Shown here: positions 9,359 through 18,222 of the stretch, one piece after another
Layout of the letters: every line of letters starts with the position of its first letter
Position numbering within the stretch: the first letter of the stretch is position 1
Assembly: GCF_026157105.1 (NCBI RefSeq)
Contig: NZ_JANPVQ010000001.1
Coordinates: 1,171,501 to 1,235,500 of the forward strand
Length of the DNA: 64,000 bases
Reading direction: 5' to 3'
Source: Sphingomicrobium marinum
GTDB taxonomy: Bacteria > Pseudomonadota > Alphaproteobacteria > Sphingomonadales > Sphingomonadaceae
Notes under the pieces: generated by a model
Told to the model about the DNA's origin: nothing
The model's input: the letters and a program-made list of their open reading frames with translations, nothing else
Database searches by the model: none
Made by a program: the position numbers and the translations under genes

Positions 9359-9541
9359 ATGGGACGTAAAACGTTGTCTAAGAATTTCAGCTCAACGCAA
9401 CCAGACACCAGGATCGATAGAGCTATTGAATTAATGCAAATAGCACTCGAAATACTCGATCGTAATGGCGCTGATCTTGCAGCGATACATTTGGATAGAG
9501 CCTTGCATGAGGCCCGAGACGCGCAAGCCACACAAAACTAA
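9359..9541 (+). CDS. Small alpha-helical protein of unknown function
   Basis: 60 residues from the ATG at 9359 (a TTG at 9347 is also in frame). The core RAIELMQIALEILDRNG..AIHLDRALHEA is amphipathic helix throughout, the style of short hypothetical proteins common in sphingomonads. No recognised domain. It stands alone between the winged-helix gene and the MASE1 hybrid kinase, 80 bases before the latter. Coding status rests on composition and helix pattern only. Confidence 0.5.
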   Translation: MGRKTLSKNFSSTQPDTRIDRAIELMQIALEILDRNGADLAAIHLDRALHEARDAQATQN

Positions 9542-9621
9542 CTCCGATCTGGAGTTTGATCCAACGCCAAAATAACCATTTTGAGAGACGGTTAACCTCA
9601 ATCGGTAGATAAGGGTTAGTC

Positions 9622-12600
9622 GTGCTAAAACTGAAGGTTCGTGAGGTCAGGCTCACAATTCTCGTGGCGATCATATTTGGTCTATTGGCGTGGGTCAGCA
9701 TAGAGCTCACCCGCCTTGATGGGCGCATCGCTGCGGTATGGGTTGCAAATTCTTTTTTGTTAGCTTTCCTTTTTCGTTGCAATCGTAGGGCGAAAATTGC
9801 GCTGATAATGGCGTGCTACTGCGCCAACGTCATCGCCAATCTCGGGGTCGGCGATGCCCCGCTGACCTCGATCGTATTGTCTGCGGCCAATACGGTAGAA
9901 GTGCTTACTATTCTGTTCCTTTGGCGGTCGTGGGTAGGTAAGCGCTGGAAGCCGCGCAAAATGGATCATTTCCTAAAAATGTCGGTCGTCTTCCTTCCGG
10001 CCGCGGCGATTTCTGGCGCGATAGCCACTTCGTTTCTTGTGATCTCAGCCAATGCTAGCTTTGGTGAGCTATGGTTCTTGTGGTTTAGCGCCGACGCGCT
10101 CGGCCTGCTCATTTTGACGCCATGCCTGGTGATGTTTATCGACGGACAAAGATTGCGGAAATTTAGTCGCAAAAACCTCAAAGAGATAGTTCATAGTGGA
10201 TCCATAGTCGCAATCGCCACTGTCACCGTTTTCCTTCTTTCGGACTATCCCTTCCTTTTCTTGGTTTGTCCGGCAATTATCTATGCGGCCTTCCGAGGAG
10301 GGACACTTGCGACAGCTGTGGCAATTGCAATTGCAACGCTCATTGCATCTACTGCGACTGCTTTGAATCTAGGACCGATCACCTTGGTTAGAGGTGGCGT
10401 TCATGATCAAATATTCGCTCTACAAGTGTTTTTGGCCTCAAACCTTTTGGCGGGCCTACCAGTTGCGATCAAGCTCGAAGAGCGGATGAGAATTAAAAGA
10501 AAGCTGCGAGAAAGCCGCGACTTCAATCAAGCCATTCTAGATAATATCCACGAAGTGATATTTCGAACCGATCAAGAGGGGCGTTGGACTTTTTTGAATC
10601 CAGCTTGGGAAAAGCTTACGGGTTTCCGTATTGAGGAGAGTCTTGGTTGGCCAACGACAAAGCTCTTGCATCCTGACGATTTGGAAAGAGATTTGCCAGT
10701 CTATATCAAACTGGCCAATGGCGAGATCAATGCGGCATCGTTCGACCAGCGCTTTTCTAACGCGAACGGCGAACTCACGTTCATTGCGGTTTCAGTAAGC
10801 CGTCTTACGGATGACGATGGTTCGTTCCTTGGGACCGCAGGCTACATTCGGAATGTCACCGATACGAGGTTGGCAGAGCAAGCGTTGCGAGAAAGCAACC
10901 GGCAATTCCAGACTTTGGCCGATTTGGCCCCTGTCGGTATTTTCAGAACTAGCCCAGCCGGCGACTGCACGTACGTCAACGCAGCATGGCAGGCGATTAC
11001 CGGACTTCACTTTGACGAAGCACAGGGCGAGGGTTGGAGCCAGGCACTGCACCCGGACGACAGCGATCGCGTTTTCCATGAGTGGCGCCACGCGGTGGAC
11101 AATTGCTGTAAGCTGACCACCGAATTCAGGTGGCTCCGGCCACAAGGCGACGTGCGTTGGGTGTCTGTGTTAAGCCAAACCGAGCACAATGAGGCAGGGG
11201 AGATGATTGGCTTTATCGGCGTTCTCATAGACATCACCCACCATAAGAAATTTGAAGCCGCGTTAAAGGAGGCACATGAACGTGCCGAAGCAGCAGCAAG
11301 CGCAAAATCGAATTTTCTCGCGAATATGAGCCATGAAATCAGGACTCCAATGAACGGTGTATTAGGCTTCACTGAACTGTTGGCTCAAAGCGAGCTTGAT
11401 GATGAACAGCGGCGCTATACATCGATGATCCGTCAATCCGGCGAAGCCATGATGACGCTTCTCAATGACATTCTAGATATTTCAAAGATCGAAGCAGGTC
11501 ATATGACTCTCGTAGAGCGTACGGTAGATCTCCAGAAAGCTTCATCGGAAGCCGTCGCGATAATGGAACCGACTGCAGCGCAAAAGGGCATCACACTTGC
11601 CCTTGAATGGCCCTCAGATCTGGCTACCACACACCGAATTGATCCTCTGCGGTTTCGACAGATCCTGCTAAATCTAGTGGGCAACGCCATTAAATTCACC
11701 GATGCCGGGAGCGTGCGTGTGATCGCGAGTCTGGAAAAAGAAAACGACAGAGATAATCTCGTTGTGGCTGTGAAAGACACCGGGATCGGTATTGAGGAAA
11801 ATCGCCTTGAGGAGATCTTCAACCAATTCGTTCAGGCAAGCGAGGGCACTGCGCAGGTATATGGTGGAACCGGACTGGGCCTGGCAATTAGCTCCCGACT
11901 TGCTCGTCTCATGAATGGGTCAATACGCCTTTCTAGTACACCGGGCATTGGGTCGGAATTTAAACTTGTGTTACCGCTCAAACTGGCTGAGGCTGGGGAC
12001 AAACCGATTGAGATAACCTCCGGTGAAACTGCCGGGATTCGCGATGTTTGTCGCGTTCTCGTAGCTGAAGATCATGAAGTAAACCAACAACTCATGAAAG
12101 CCATGGCAGACCAAGCTGGCTTCGAGGTTCAAATAGTACAAAACGGCTTAGATGCCGTTAGGGCAATCGAGCAATCTGTGCTTGAAGATGCACCCTTCGA
12201 TTTCGTCCTTATGGATATGCAGATGCCCGTAATGGACGGTGTCGCTGCCACCCGTGAAATTCGTGCAAATGGGCACGACGCAGAGAGTCTGCCGATTATC
12301 GCACTAACGGCAAACGCGTTTGCTGATGACGCGCAGCGCTGCATTGACGCTGGCATGCAGGCCCATATTGCCAAGCCGGTAACTTTAGAATGCTTGCGCC
12401 AGCTGTGTGAGAAATGGAGTCGCAAGACTAATCCAGACCGTATTAGACAAACGGCTTTGCCTGACCATCTCCTTGAGCTTTTCGAGAAACAAAAATGCGA
12501 GTTACTCAGGCTGATTGAGGAGACGATGAGTGAGCGATCCAGTTTTTTGCGCAGTCGTCAGAACCTCATTGAGCGACTCCATAACATCGCAGGCAATGCT

Positions 12601-12729
12601 GCCTATTTTGGTGAGGAAGGTTTGGGAAGATTAGCCCGTGAACTTGAGACGCTCTTAGAAACGGACATCCGGAACGAAGGATATAAACACTACCAGAAGA
12701 AAGCCGGCGCCTTCTTGAATGCTGCCTAA
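9622..12729 (+). CDS. MASE1-PAS-PAS hybrid histidine kinase with receiver and HPt domains
   Basis: 1035 residues. An N-terminal MASE1-type membrane sensor with about eight hydrophobic segments (residues 1-285) is followed by two PAS domains (~300-415 and ~425-545). The HisKA H-box is FLANMSHEIRTP (His571), and the HATPase has an N-box (NLVGNAIKF), DTGIGI and GGTGLGLAI. The receiver has Asp865 in LMDMQMP and Lys918, and a C-terminal HPt-like domain has candidate His987 in LHNIAGNAAYFG. This is a complete phosphorelay in one chain, as in ArcB/BarA-type kinases. GTG start at 9622 with AAGGG upstream. Signal unknown. No dedicated output regulator is adjacent, though the Asn-receiver and the FixJ-like regulator are nearby. 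Confidence 0.9.
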   Translation: MLKLKVREVRLTILVAIIFGLLAWVSIELTRLDGRIAAVWVANSFLLAFLFRCNRRAKIALIMACYCANVIANLGVGDAPLTSIVLSAANTVEVLTILFLWRSWVGKRWKPRKMDHFLKMSVVFLPAAAISGAIATSFLVISANASFGELWFLWFSADALGLLILTPCLVMFIDGQRLRKFSRKNLKEIVHSGSIVAIATVTVFLLSDYPFLFLVCPAIIYAAFRGGTLATAVAIAIATLIASTATALNLGPITLVRGGVHDQIFALQVFLASNLLAGLPVAIKLEERMRIKRKLRESRDFNQAILDNIHEVIFRTDQEGRWTFLNPAWEKLTGFRIEESLGWPTTKLLHPDDLERDLPVYIKLANGEINAASFDQRFSNANGELTFIAVSVSRLTDDDGSFLGTAGYIRNVTDTRLAEQALRESNRQFQTLADLAPVGIFRTSPAGDCTYVNAAWQAITGLHFDEAQGEGWSQALHPDDSDRVFHEWRHAVDNCCKLTTEFRWLRPQGDVRWVSVLSQTEHNEAGEMIGFIGVLIDITHHKKFEAALKEAHERAEAAASAKSNFLANMSHEIRTPMNGVLGFTELLAQSELDDEQRRYTSMIRQSGEAMMTLLNDILDISKIEAGHMTLVERTVDLQKASSEAVAIMEPTAAQKGITLALEWPSDLATTHRIDPLRFRQILLNLVGNAIKFTDAGSVRVIASLEKENDRDNLVVAVKDTGIGIEENRLEEIFNQFVQASEGTAQVYGGTGLGLAISSRLARLMNGSIRLSSTPGIGSEFKLVLPLKLAEAGDKPIEITSGETAGIRDVCRVLVAEDHEVNQQLMKAMADQAGFEVQIVQNGLDAVRAIEQSVLEDAPFDFVLMDMQMPVMDGVAATREIRANGHDAESLPIIALTANAFADDAQRCIDAGMQAHIAKPVTLECLRQLCEKWSRKTNPDRIRQTALPDHLLELFEKQKCELLRLIEETMSERSSFLRSRQNLIERLHNIAGNAAYFGEEGLGRLARELETLLETDIRNEGYKHYQKKAGAFLNAA

Positions 12730-12816
12730 GATGTGAGTTATTGCAAAACCAGATCTTCGTAAACTCGACACCAAGCCAGACAATTGAGATCCGAGCGAAC
12801 TCTTTTTGGAGCGAAC

Positions 12817-12969
12817 ATGACCAAAATAATTTGCAAAAACCCGACTTGCGGACCGCGAGGCACGCACTCAGTAGAAGTCTGCGTTTTTGGAGAAGATGTT
12901 TGCCCGTTAATACTGGATTATTTGGACGATCTCGAGCATTCTCAAGGGCTTAAAGCAAACAGAAGCTAG
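12817..12969 (+). CDS. Possible 50-residue cysteine-containing peptide
   Basis: ATG at 12817 with GGAG five bases upstream. The peptide MTKIICKNPTCGPRG.. has four cysteines (residues 6, 11, 22 and 29) and an acidic C-terminal helix (LDYLDDLEH). The cysteine spacing could bind a metal, but no family is recognised. It lies 87 bases after the hybrid kinase gene. Low certainty because of its size. Confidence 0.4.
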   Translation: MTKIICKNPTCGPRGTHSVEVCVFGEDVCPLILDYLDDLEHSQGLKANRS

Positions 12970-13294
12970 AATGACCGGAACGGAAAGTGATCAGTATGGC
13001 TTCGTCGAAGCGCAGACCGGGGCCTTAAACACGGAGCAGCCTAACTGTGGCACGCGAAGTTCCACTAATTCAATAATTGCATTTTTCGATAGGGATCGTG
13101 GAGATAGGAACCGCTGGGTTTCGCGCTGATCGTTAATCAATTTGGCGTCGTCTCGCTAGTCTCGATCATCACCCGGTCTTCTCATGATCTTATTATTGGG
13201 AAATAGTAGTCAGCATAAAATATCCATATTGGTGCGTGCGAAAACAACTTCGCTAGCATGCCTTGTTATGTCTTTTTTCTAGAAAGGAAGAGAT
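12970..13294. other. AT-rich non-coding stretch before the second PilZ gene
   Basis: About 325 bases, becoming strongly AT-rich from 13180 (for example TCAGCATAAAATATCC). It probably holds the promoter of the PilZ gene at 13295, whose ribosome binding site AGGAAGAG is clear. No ORF, tRNA or terminator could be supported. Confidence 0.4.
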
Positions 13295-13591
13295 ATGCAA
13301 AGTTGGCTTAAATCCGTCGCATCAGAACGGAAACGACGAGAGGTCCGCGAGCCTCGAGTTGCATTGGGCGCGTTAGGAAATCTTGTAGACAATAACGGGA
13401 ATCATATTCCGGTAGTTGTAGAAAATGTCTCAAAGAACGGTTTCCTGGTGCAGTCCGACTGCACGTTGAGCAAAGATTGCCAATACGAACTGGTCTTTAT
13501 CAATGACGATAGTGTGACAGTTCGTGTTCGCTGGGTGCAGGGAAAATTTGCTGGCGGAACGATTCAAACCGAACCTAGAAACTTGCAGTAG
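13295..13591 (+). CDS. PilZ domain protein
   Basis: 98 residues, essentially one PilZ domain. Both c-di-GMP signatures are present: a basic RxxxR-type stretch near the start (ERKRREVREPR) and NxSxxG in ENVSKNG. It ends after the last beta strand (GKFAGGTIQTEP). Good AGGAAGAG site before the ATG. Inference: a free-standing c-di-GMP adaptor. It is one of two single-domain PilZ genes here, 73 bases before the next. Confidence 0.8.
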   Translation: MQSWLKSVASERKRREVREPRVALGALGNLVDNNGNHIPVVVENVSKNGFLVQSDCTLSKDCQYELVFINDDSVTVRVRWVQGKFAGGTIQTEPRNLQ

Positions 13592-13664
13592 CCGCGCATC
13601 AACTGAGTAACAGAAGCATTCGGTGTAGACTTGCATCTCCCTATCAAGTTCGAAAGGTTTTGAC

Positions 13665-13952
13665 GTGCCAAACATCCAGCGCAAAGAACGACGCTTAACG
13701 CTTGTTTGCAACGTGAAGATCCGACAAGCAGGCTGCAGGGAAGTTACGGCAAAGATTAGTGATTTGTCGCGAGCGGGGTGTCGGCTGGATCTTCCATACA
13801 ATCTGAGAGTGCACGAGACGATTTATGTTCGTCTTCCTGGCCTGATGGATCTCGAGGCTGTGGTTTGTTGGGTTAAAGGGTTTTCAGCGGGGGTCGAGTT
13901 TCCTCGACCGATTCATGAAGCCGTTTTCAATCATCTTTGCAAAAACTTTTGA
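13665..13952 (+). CDS. PilZ domain protein
   Basis: 95 residues, GTG start. One PilZ domain with a basic N-terminal motif (QRKERRLTL, RxxxR) and DxSxxG in SDLSRAG, the two loops that bind c-di-GMP in the family. The C-terminus ends in AGVEFPRPIHEAVFNHL, typical of short PilZ proteins. It follows another PilZ gene on the same strand and may be transcribed with it. The two differ strongly in sequence, so they are not a recent duplication. Confidence 0.8.
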   Translation: MPNIQRKERRLTLVCNVKIRQAGCREVTAKISDLSRAGCRLDLPYNLRVHETIYVRLPGLMDLEAVVCWVKGFSAGVEFPRPIHEAVFNHLCKNF

Positions 13953-14440
13953 TCGTCCTTTCGACGAGGAAGTATATGGCTCGGAGGGGATTAGGGCTTT
14001 CCAGAGATGTGACGAGATTGATCGACTTGTCGGACACGGCAACTGGATTTGCCGGCGCGCTGGACGGACGCGGGCCAAGGGTAACAAGCGAGAAATATTG
14101 CGATCCACCAATTTGCTCGTAACTCTCGAATCTGGTCCGTGGGAAATTACCTAGGATGATCCATCTATGCCATTTGGTCTGCCATTCCAGGCAGACTTTC
14201 AGTACAATTCCTTGCAGACCGAATTCGAGCTTGCCCAGCTCTTCGGGTGGTTTTTACCGCAATGCAGAAATACTACATGCGAACGATACCCGCCGACAAT
14301 CGATCGCTGCTTGTTGCCTTTGTCGATCGCCCATCCTACACGATATATAAGTTCCAAAACGATACGAAATTTGCCATCATCTTTTAAATGGTGTAAAATC
14401 ATTACTGCTCGGTTCAACACGCTGAACGTCCAGCGCCAGA
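13953..14440. other. Non-coding stretch before the FixJ-like regulator
   Basis: About 490 bases. Several short ORFs overlap here (for example 13976-14122 and 14167-14481), but none has a recognisable domain or convincing composition. AT-rich runs near 14340-14400 may belong to the promoter of the regulator gene at 14441. Nothing further could be supported. Confidence 0.4.
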
Positions 14441-15112
14441 ATGAGAAACGATGGCATGCATCCCCAAGCCGGGCTCGATAACCAGCATCCGACTTCGTCA
14501 AAAGATTGCCCGAATGTTTTCTTGATCGATGATCACGCAGCTGTCCGAGATAGCTTAGACTGTCTCCTTCGACTAAATGGTTACAGCGTGCAGCAGTTTA
14601 GCAGCGCAGAGGCGTTTCTTGAGATTGAGCGCTATTTGAAGAGCGGGGTTGTGCTGGCGGATCTTCGCTTACCTAAGATGAATGGGCTCGAAATGATCGA
14701 GCAAATTGTTTCAAGACGTTCGGACCTGCATACCATTGTCTTGACTGCGCACGGAGATGTGGACGCGGCCGTATCTGCGCTCCGGCTAGGAGCAAAGGAT
14801 TTTATCCACAAACCTTACGAACAAGATGAGCTTATGGGGGCCATTTCTCGTCAGTTTGAGGAATTGGCGTGCATGCAGAATAGGGCGAAAAATCAGGCAG
14901 AGGCTCGAGCCAAAATCATATGTCTGACGTCGCGCGAACGCGAGGTGGCAGAACGATTAAGCGATGGGCTGTCGAATAAAGAAATCGCTCAGGATCTTAA
15001 CATAAGTGTCCGTACGGTTGAGATGCATCGTGCAAGAACAATGGAGCGGCTTGGCGTACGCAACCTTGCGCAACTTGTTGCGATAATGATCAGAGCGGGT
15101 GAGGCCGCATAA
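14441..15112 (+). CDS. FixJ/NarL-type response regulator
   Basis: 223 residues. The receiver domain (residues ~25-140) has Asp74 in LADLRLPKMNG, LTAHGD and Lys in HKPYE. A LuxR-type helix-turn-helix (LTSREREVAERLSDGLSNKE..VRTVEMHR, residues ~157-220) follows. The PxxxxF..TAHGDVxxA pattern is typical of the FixJ/TtrR subgroup. Start uncertain: ATG 14441, or ATG 14456. The sensor kinase gene at 15651, with a FixL-like catalytic core, lies just beyond one small minus-strand gene and is the likely partner. Confidence 0.85.
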   Translation: MRNDGMHPQAGLDNQHPTSSKDCPNVFLIDDHAAVRDSLDCLLRLNGYSVQQFSSAEAFLEIERYLKSGVVLADLRLPKMNGLEMIEQIVSRRSDLHTIVLTAHGDVDAAVSALRLGAKDFIHKPYEQDELMGAISRQFEELACMQNRAKNQAEARAKIICLTSREREVAERLSDGLSNKEIAQDLNISVRTVEMHRARTMERLGVRNLAQLVAIMIRAGEAA

Positions 15113-15114
15113 CA

Positions 15115-15537
15115 TCACGTGTGCGTTTGCAGTTGATCCGCAATCTGCCGCTGTAAGTTGACGGTCATGCTCACGCGACGAAGAGCGTCGGGCGTAAGTT
15201 CGACGAATTTCCGACGAGCGTCGAGTGGGTCATCTCTCTGTATAACCAGCCCTTCGTTCGTAAGCCGCTCCAGCCATCGCCAGGCGGTGGAATACGGGGC
15301 AGTTGTAGCACTACAAGTCTCGCGAATGGTGGCACGTTGTTGTTGAAGTTTGCGGAGTGCGAGAAAGATGAGCATTTCCCAGCCTGGTTCGGAAAATAGG
15401 ATGGATGGTAGATGACGACTTCTTATGTTCCGCCGATCAATGATTGATTGAATATCTTGAACCGTCACTTCATCGACCGCCTCTAAGTGGGAAGGGTGGT
15501 GTCCCTCAGAGGATACTTTGAGATTGGGTCGGTTCAT
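15115..15537 (-). CDS. Winged-helix (MarR-like) protein, paralog 3
   Basis: 140 residues with the same plan as the genes at 8192 and 8830: ILFSEPGWEMLIFLAL, an HTH region (TAPYSTAWRWLERLTNEGLV), a wing (RDDPLDARRKFVELT) and a C-terminal helix. ATG at 15537 with GAGGAGG upstream. It is divergent from the histidine kinase gene at 15651 across a 113-base region holding inverted repeats, and it sits between the kinase and its FixJ-like partner. Inference: a local repressor or modulator of the two-component pair. Confidence 0.75.
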   Translation of the reverse strand: MNRPNLKVSSEGHHPSHLEAVDEVTVQDIQSIIDRRNIRSRHLPSILFSEPGWEMLIFLALRKLQQQRATIRETCSATTAPYSTAWRWLERLTNEGLVIQRDDPLDARRKFVELTPDALRRVSMTVNLQRQIADQLQTHT

Positions 15538-15601
15538 CGGATCTGCCTCCTCAAATTGACCCAGAATGGATATTATATGACCGGTTCAAAGAATATATCG
15601 G

Positions 15602-15651
15602 AATACTACTACAGTAATTTGGCTATCTCCGATTGTAGTATTGCTACTGTA
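15602..15651. promoter_or_regulatory. Nested inverted repeats in a divergent promoter
   Basis: AATACTAC (15602-15609) pairs with GTAGTATT (15635-15642), and TACAGTA (15610-15616) pairs with TACTGTA (15645-15651, its last base being the A of the kinase start codon). The spacing suggests two operator half-sites controlling the winged-helix gene (minus) and the kinase gene (plus). Confidence 0.45.
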
Positions 15652-17717
15652 TGAACACTTCATACTTAACCACATTGCGGTATCCGCCTCATCGAAAATC
15701 GATTTTTTCAGATAGCCGTGTGTCGGCTCCTAAGCGTGTAACAATCGCGACGTCGTTTTTCCTTCTCGGTTTTTGTCTGCTTTTAACAATCATGGCCGGA
15801 GAATGGGTGTCTGCGCAGCGTGATCGGTTAGTGAGTGAAGCTAGTTTGCGAAACCAGATGCGTGTGGCGGCTCTCGAGCAATTTTCGCTTCGCATCTTGG
15901 AAATGGCGAAGCTTTCGATGAGCCAAATCAAACATGAGCTTGACCATAACACGGCTATGGGCTCTTCCCACTTAAATCAGGCTCTTCGAGAAACTAGCGA
16001 AATTTCATCTGTGATTGAGCATCTCTATGTAAACGTAGACGGTCGTCGAGGAGCGTCGGACGCGAAGGTTTTTTTGGGTTCGAAAGCCGAGCTGGACCTC
16101 CGTTCCGCATACGAAAAATCTGGCTACGATTATTGGGTATCGCCGCCACTTGAAGTGGGATCCGGCGAAGACCTTATCGCGCTAGTTACAAAAGATACTA
16201 GGAACGGTACTGATAGGTTTATTGTCGCTTACATGCGTCCGCATGTTTTTACGAGCTTCGGCCAAACAGAGAAGTTAGAGGATGGAGAGTTAATCTCGCT
16301 TATAGGGCTGGACGGCATTACCCGTGCCCGACGTACTGGTCACCAATATAGTAGCGGTGAGCAGCTTGCTGGAACGCTAGTGATGCGTAAGCAAAGTGAG
16401 GAACCCAATGGAACCTATGTTGGGCCGCACTCGATAACACAAGAGCCGTATATCTTTTCGCATAGGCGCCTGTCCGAGTTCGGTCTTTTTGCGACGAGTG
16501 GAATGCGTCGAGATCGCTACCTCCGTCCGTTGCAACATTACAAAATTTTTGTCGGAGCAATGGTTGTCGCTGCTCTAGTTTTGAGCATAGCCGCAGTATT
16601 TCTGCTGAACGCATACCTCCGGAAGCAAAGCATTCAGCTGCAGACCATGCGAGCCGCGAACAGGCAGCTTAATCACGCCCAGTTGCTCGGTAAAATGGGA
16701 GATTGGAAGTATGACGTCCATACTTCTAAATTGATAATATCAGAAAACCTTTCTCGAACATACGGAGTGAACCAACTTGTCATTGACCACCGGCATCTCA
16801 TCGAGGTTTTGGATACGGATAATTTTGCTCGTTTCAGCTCAGCGATCGAAGATGTCAAGCGAAACAAGCGCTTAAAAGTTTTCGAATTGAAGAGCAAAAT
16901 TGCAGACGGAACGCACTCATATAGAAGGGTCTTGGCAAGTCCTGAAATGAATGAAAACGGAGATGTGATAGTCATTTATGGTATCGATCAATCAATTGAC
17001 GACGAGAAGACGCTCCGTTCCCTTCGTTCGCGAGCTGCTGCGCAAGCAAGACTACAGTCAATGAGCGCGTTGACCGCGACGTTGGCCCACGAAGTCAATC
17101 AACCGCTCACTGTAATCTCAAATTTCCTGTCGGCTGCGAGGCGGCAGCTTCGGTCCGATGGCCGGAGCGACCGCCAGTTGAACACCTATTTGCAGAAAGC
17201 AAATGATCAAGTCCTAGTATTGGGAGAGATGATCGGTGCCGCTCGCGAGTTGGTTTCTAATTCTGACAAGGAAATGGAAATCTTCGAACTGCAAGATGTA
17301 ATCAACGAAGCAATCGATCTCCTTGATGTTGACCCCCAGTATGAAGTTTCTTCCGTTATGGTCGTTGGAAGCCACGAGACGCTTTCGATCTGCGGAAGTC
17401 GAGCTTTGGTGAAACAAGTCTTTTACAATCTCTTGAAAAACGCGCTCGAAGTCCTCGAAGATGGAAAGCCTGAGATCATTGTAAGTTGGGCCCAATCGAA
17501 GTCGTCTTTGATTGAAGTCTCAATCGAAGATAACGGACCCGGCTTTGCAGACGGCGTGCGGCCATTTGAAGCGTTCTCATCTGAGAAGCCGGGAGGGATT
17601 GGTCTAGGTTTGGCGCTCTGTCGGACAATTATCGAGGCTCAAGGTGGTCAAATCTGGGTGTCCAATTCTGACAGTCGTGGTGCTCGAATATGCTTTACCC
17701 TGACTCAAGCTAACTAA
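15651..17717 (+). CDS. Membrane sensor histidine kinase with extracytoplasmic sensor and PAS domains
   Basis: 688 residues. Two membrane helices (residues ~30-50 and ~297-320) flank a ~245-residue periplasmic region, probably Cache-like (VIEHLYVNVDGRRG, FLGSKAEL, YWVSPPLEVG). A cytoplasmic PAS-like region (~340-450) follows. The kinase core has an H-box LAHEVNQPLTVI with His480, and a HATPase with NLLKNALEVL, DNGPGF and GGIGLGLAL. The HEVNQPL form is that of the FixL/DctB class, which pairs with FixJ-type regulators such as the one at 14441. Start codon ATG 15651 lies in the palindrome described above. Confidence 0.85.
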   Translation: MNTSYLTTLRYPPHRKSIFSDSRVSAPKRVTIATSFFLLGFCLLLTIMAGEWVSAQRDRLVSEASLRNQMRVAALEQFSLRILEMAKLSMSQIKHELDHNTAMGSSHLNQALRETSEISSVIEHLYVNVDGRRGASDAKVFLGSKAELDLRSAYEKSGYDYWVSPPLEVGSGEDLIALVTKDTRNGTDRFIVAYMRPHVFTSFGQTEKLEDGELISLIGLDGITRARRTGHQYSSGEQLAGTLVMRKQSEEPNGTYVGPHSITQEPYIFSHRRLSEFGLFATSGMRRDRYLRPLQHYKIFVGAMVVAALVLSIAAVFLLNAYLRKQSIQLQTMRAANRQLNHAQLLGKMGDWKYDVHTSKLIISENLSRTYGVNQLVIDHRHLIEVLDTDNFARFSSAIEDVKRNKRLKVFELKSKIADGTHSYRRVLASPEMNENGDVIVIYGIDQSIDDEKTLRSLRSRAAAQARLQSMSALTATLAHEVNQPLTVISNFLSAARRQLRSDGRSDRQLNTYLQKANDQVLVLGEMIGAARELVSNSDKEMEIFELQDVINEAIDLLDVDPQYEVSSVMVVGSHETLSICGSRALVKQVFYNLLKNALEVLEDGKPEIIVSWAQSKSSLIEVSIEDNGPGFADGVRPFEAFSSEKPGGIGLGLALCRTIIEAQGGQIWVSNSDSRGARICFTLTQAN

Positions 17718-18020
17718 AAGGGGAGCACTATTTGGATTAGTCGTTACTCTGAGGAGGCGCCCGACAGCCCGCGTTGAGACTTGAGTTTAAGCGTACGTCG
17801 GCTACTATAGACGTGCAGCGTGTCGAAAATGCTAGGCTAGGGCGCCGTAGCCGGATCCGGCGCCCAAATTTCACGACAACCTAGCGCTGCACGCAACTGA
17901 AGCGGTCCCTGACGTTCGTCTCCGTGCCCTACTCAAGACAGCCAGCTATCCATAACTCTTGGTAGATGCAACACAGGTGGAACACGCGCCCCACGAACCG
18001 TGTAAATTCTAGGGAAAAAA
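17718..18020. other. Non-coding stretch before tRNA-Met fragment 1
   Basis: About 300 bases after the sensor kinase. No ORF, terminator or tRNA 5' half is present: in particular no acceptor or D-arm sequence precedes the anticodon arm at 18021. Base composition rises in GC towards the right. Confidence 0.4.
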
Positions 18021-18070
18021 GCGGAATCATAATCCGCGTGTCGGGGGTTCAAGTCCCTCCTCCGCTACCA
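18021..18070 (+). pseudogene. tRNA-Met(CAU) 3' fragment 1 (candidate attachment site)
   Basis: Anticodon stem GCGGA/TCCGC around loop ATCATAA (anticodon CAT), variable loop GTGTC, T-arm GGGGG-TTCAAGT-CCCTC, acceptor 3' strand CTCCGCT, then A and an encoded CCA. The D-arm and 5' acceptor strand are missing. This is what remains at the far end of an element inserted into a tRNA gene by a tyrosine recombinase. Identical over 48 bases (18025-18072) to the fragment at 23808-23855. Confidence 0.85.
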
Positions 18071-18222
18071 TTCTTTGATATTTTCGACGGAATAGTTGCC
18101 CGGTGTCTTCCTGTCGGCGCCATTTGGCCGCTGGCCTACTGACGCAGTGGCTATAGTCGCCCTTCCTCGGGCCAAGGCTGGGAAAAGAAATGGGCGGCCA
18201 ACGACCGCCCATATCCTGATTA

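Noticed and set aside
13105-13135. GGAAC...CGTT as a general-stress (EcfG) promoter for the PilZ gene
   Set aside because: The spacer is about 19 bases, longer than the usual 16-17, and the PilZ start is over 150 bases away.
13915-14154. Plus-strand ORFs between the last PilZ and the FixJ-like gene
   Set aside because: Overlap the PilZ end, no domain, no codon pattern distinguishing one frame; one 48-residue candidate from 13976 has only a weak binding site.
17978-17999. GGAAC...CGTG as a general-stress (EcfG) promoter
   Set aside because: The spacing (15) is short, the -10 is imperfect and no gene starts in the right place downstream.
18021-18070. Functional tRNA-Met gene
   Set aside because: The 5' acceptor strand and D-arm are missing in the preceding sequence, so no cloverleaf can form.
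18027-18212. Minus-strand ORF ending ..VAEEGLEPPTRGL
   Set aside because: This ending is the well-known false translation of the antisense of a tRNA T-arm and anticodon arm; it is produced by tRNA-Met fragment 1.
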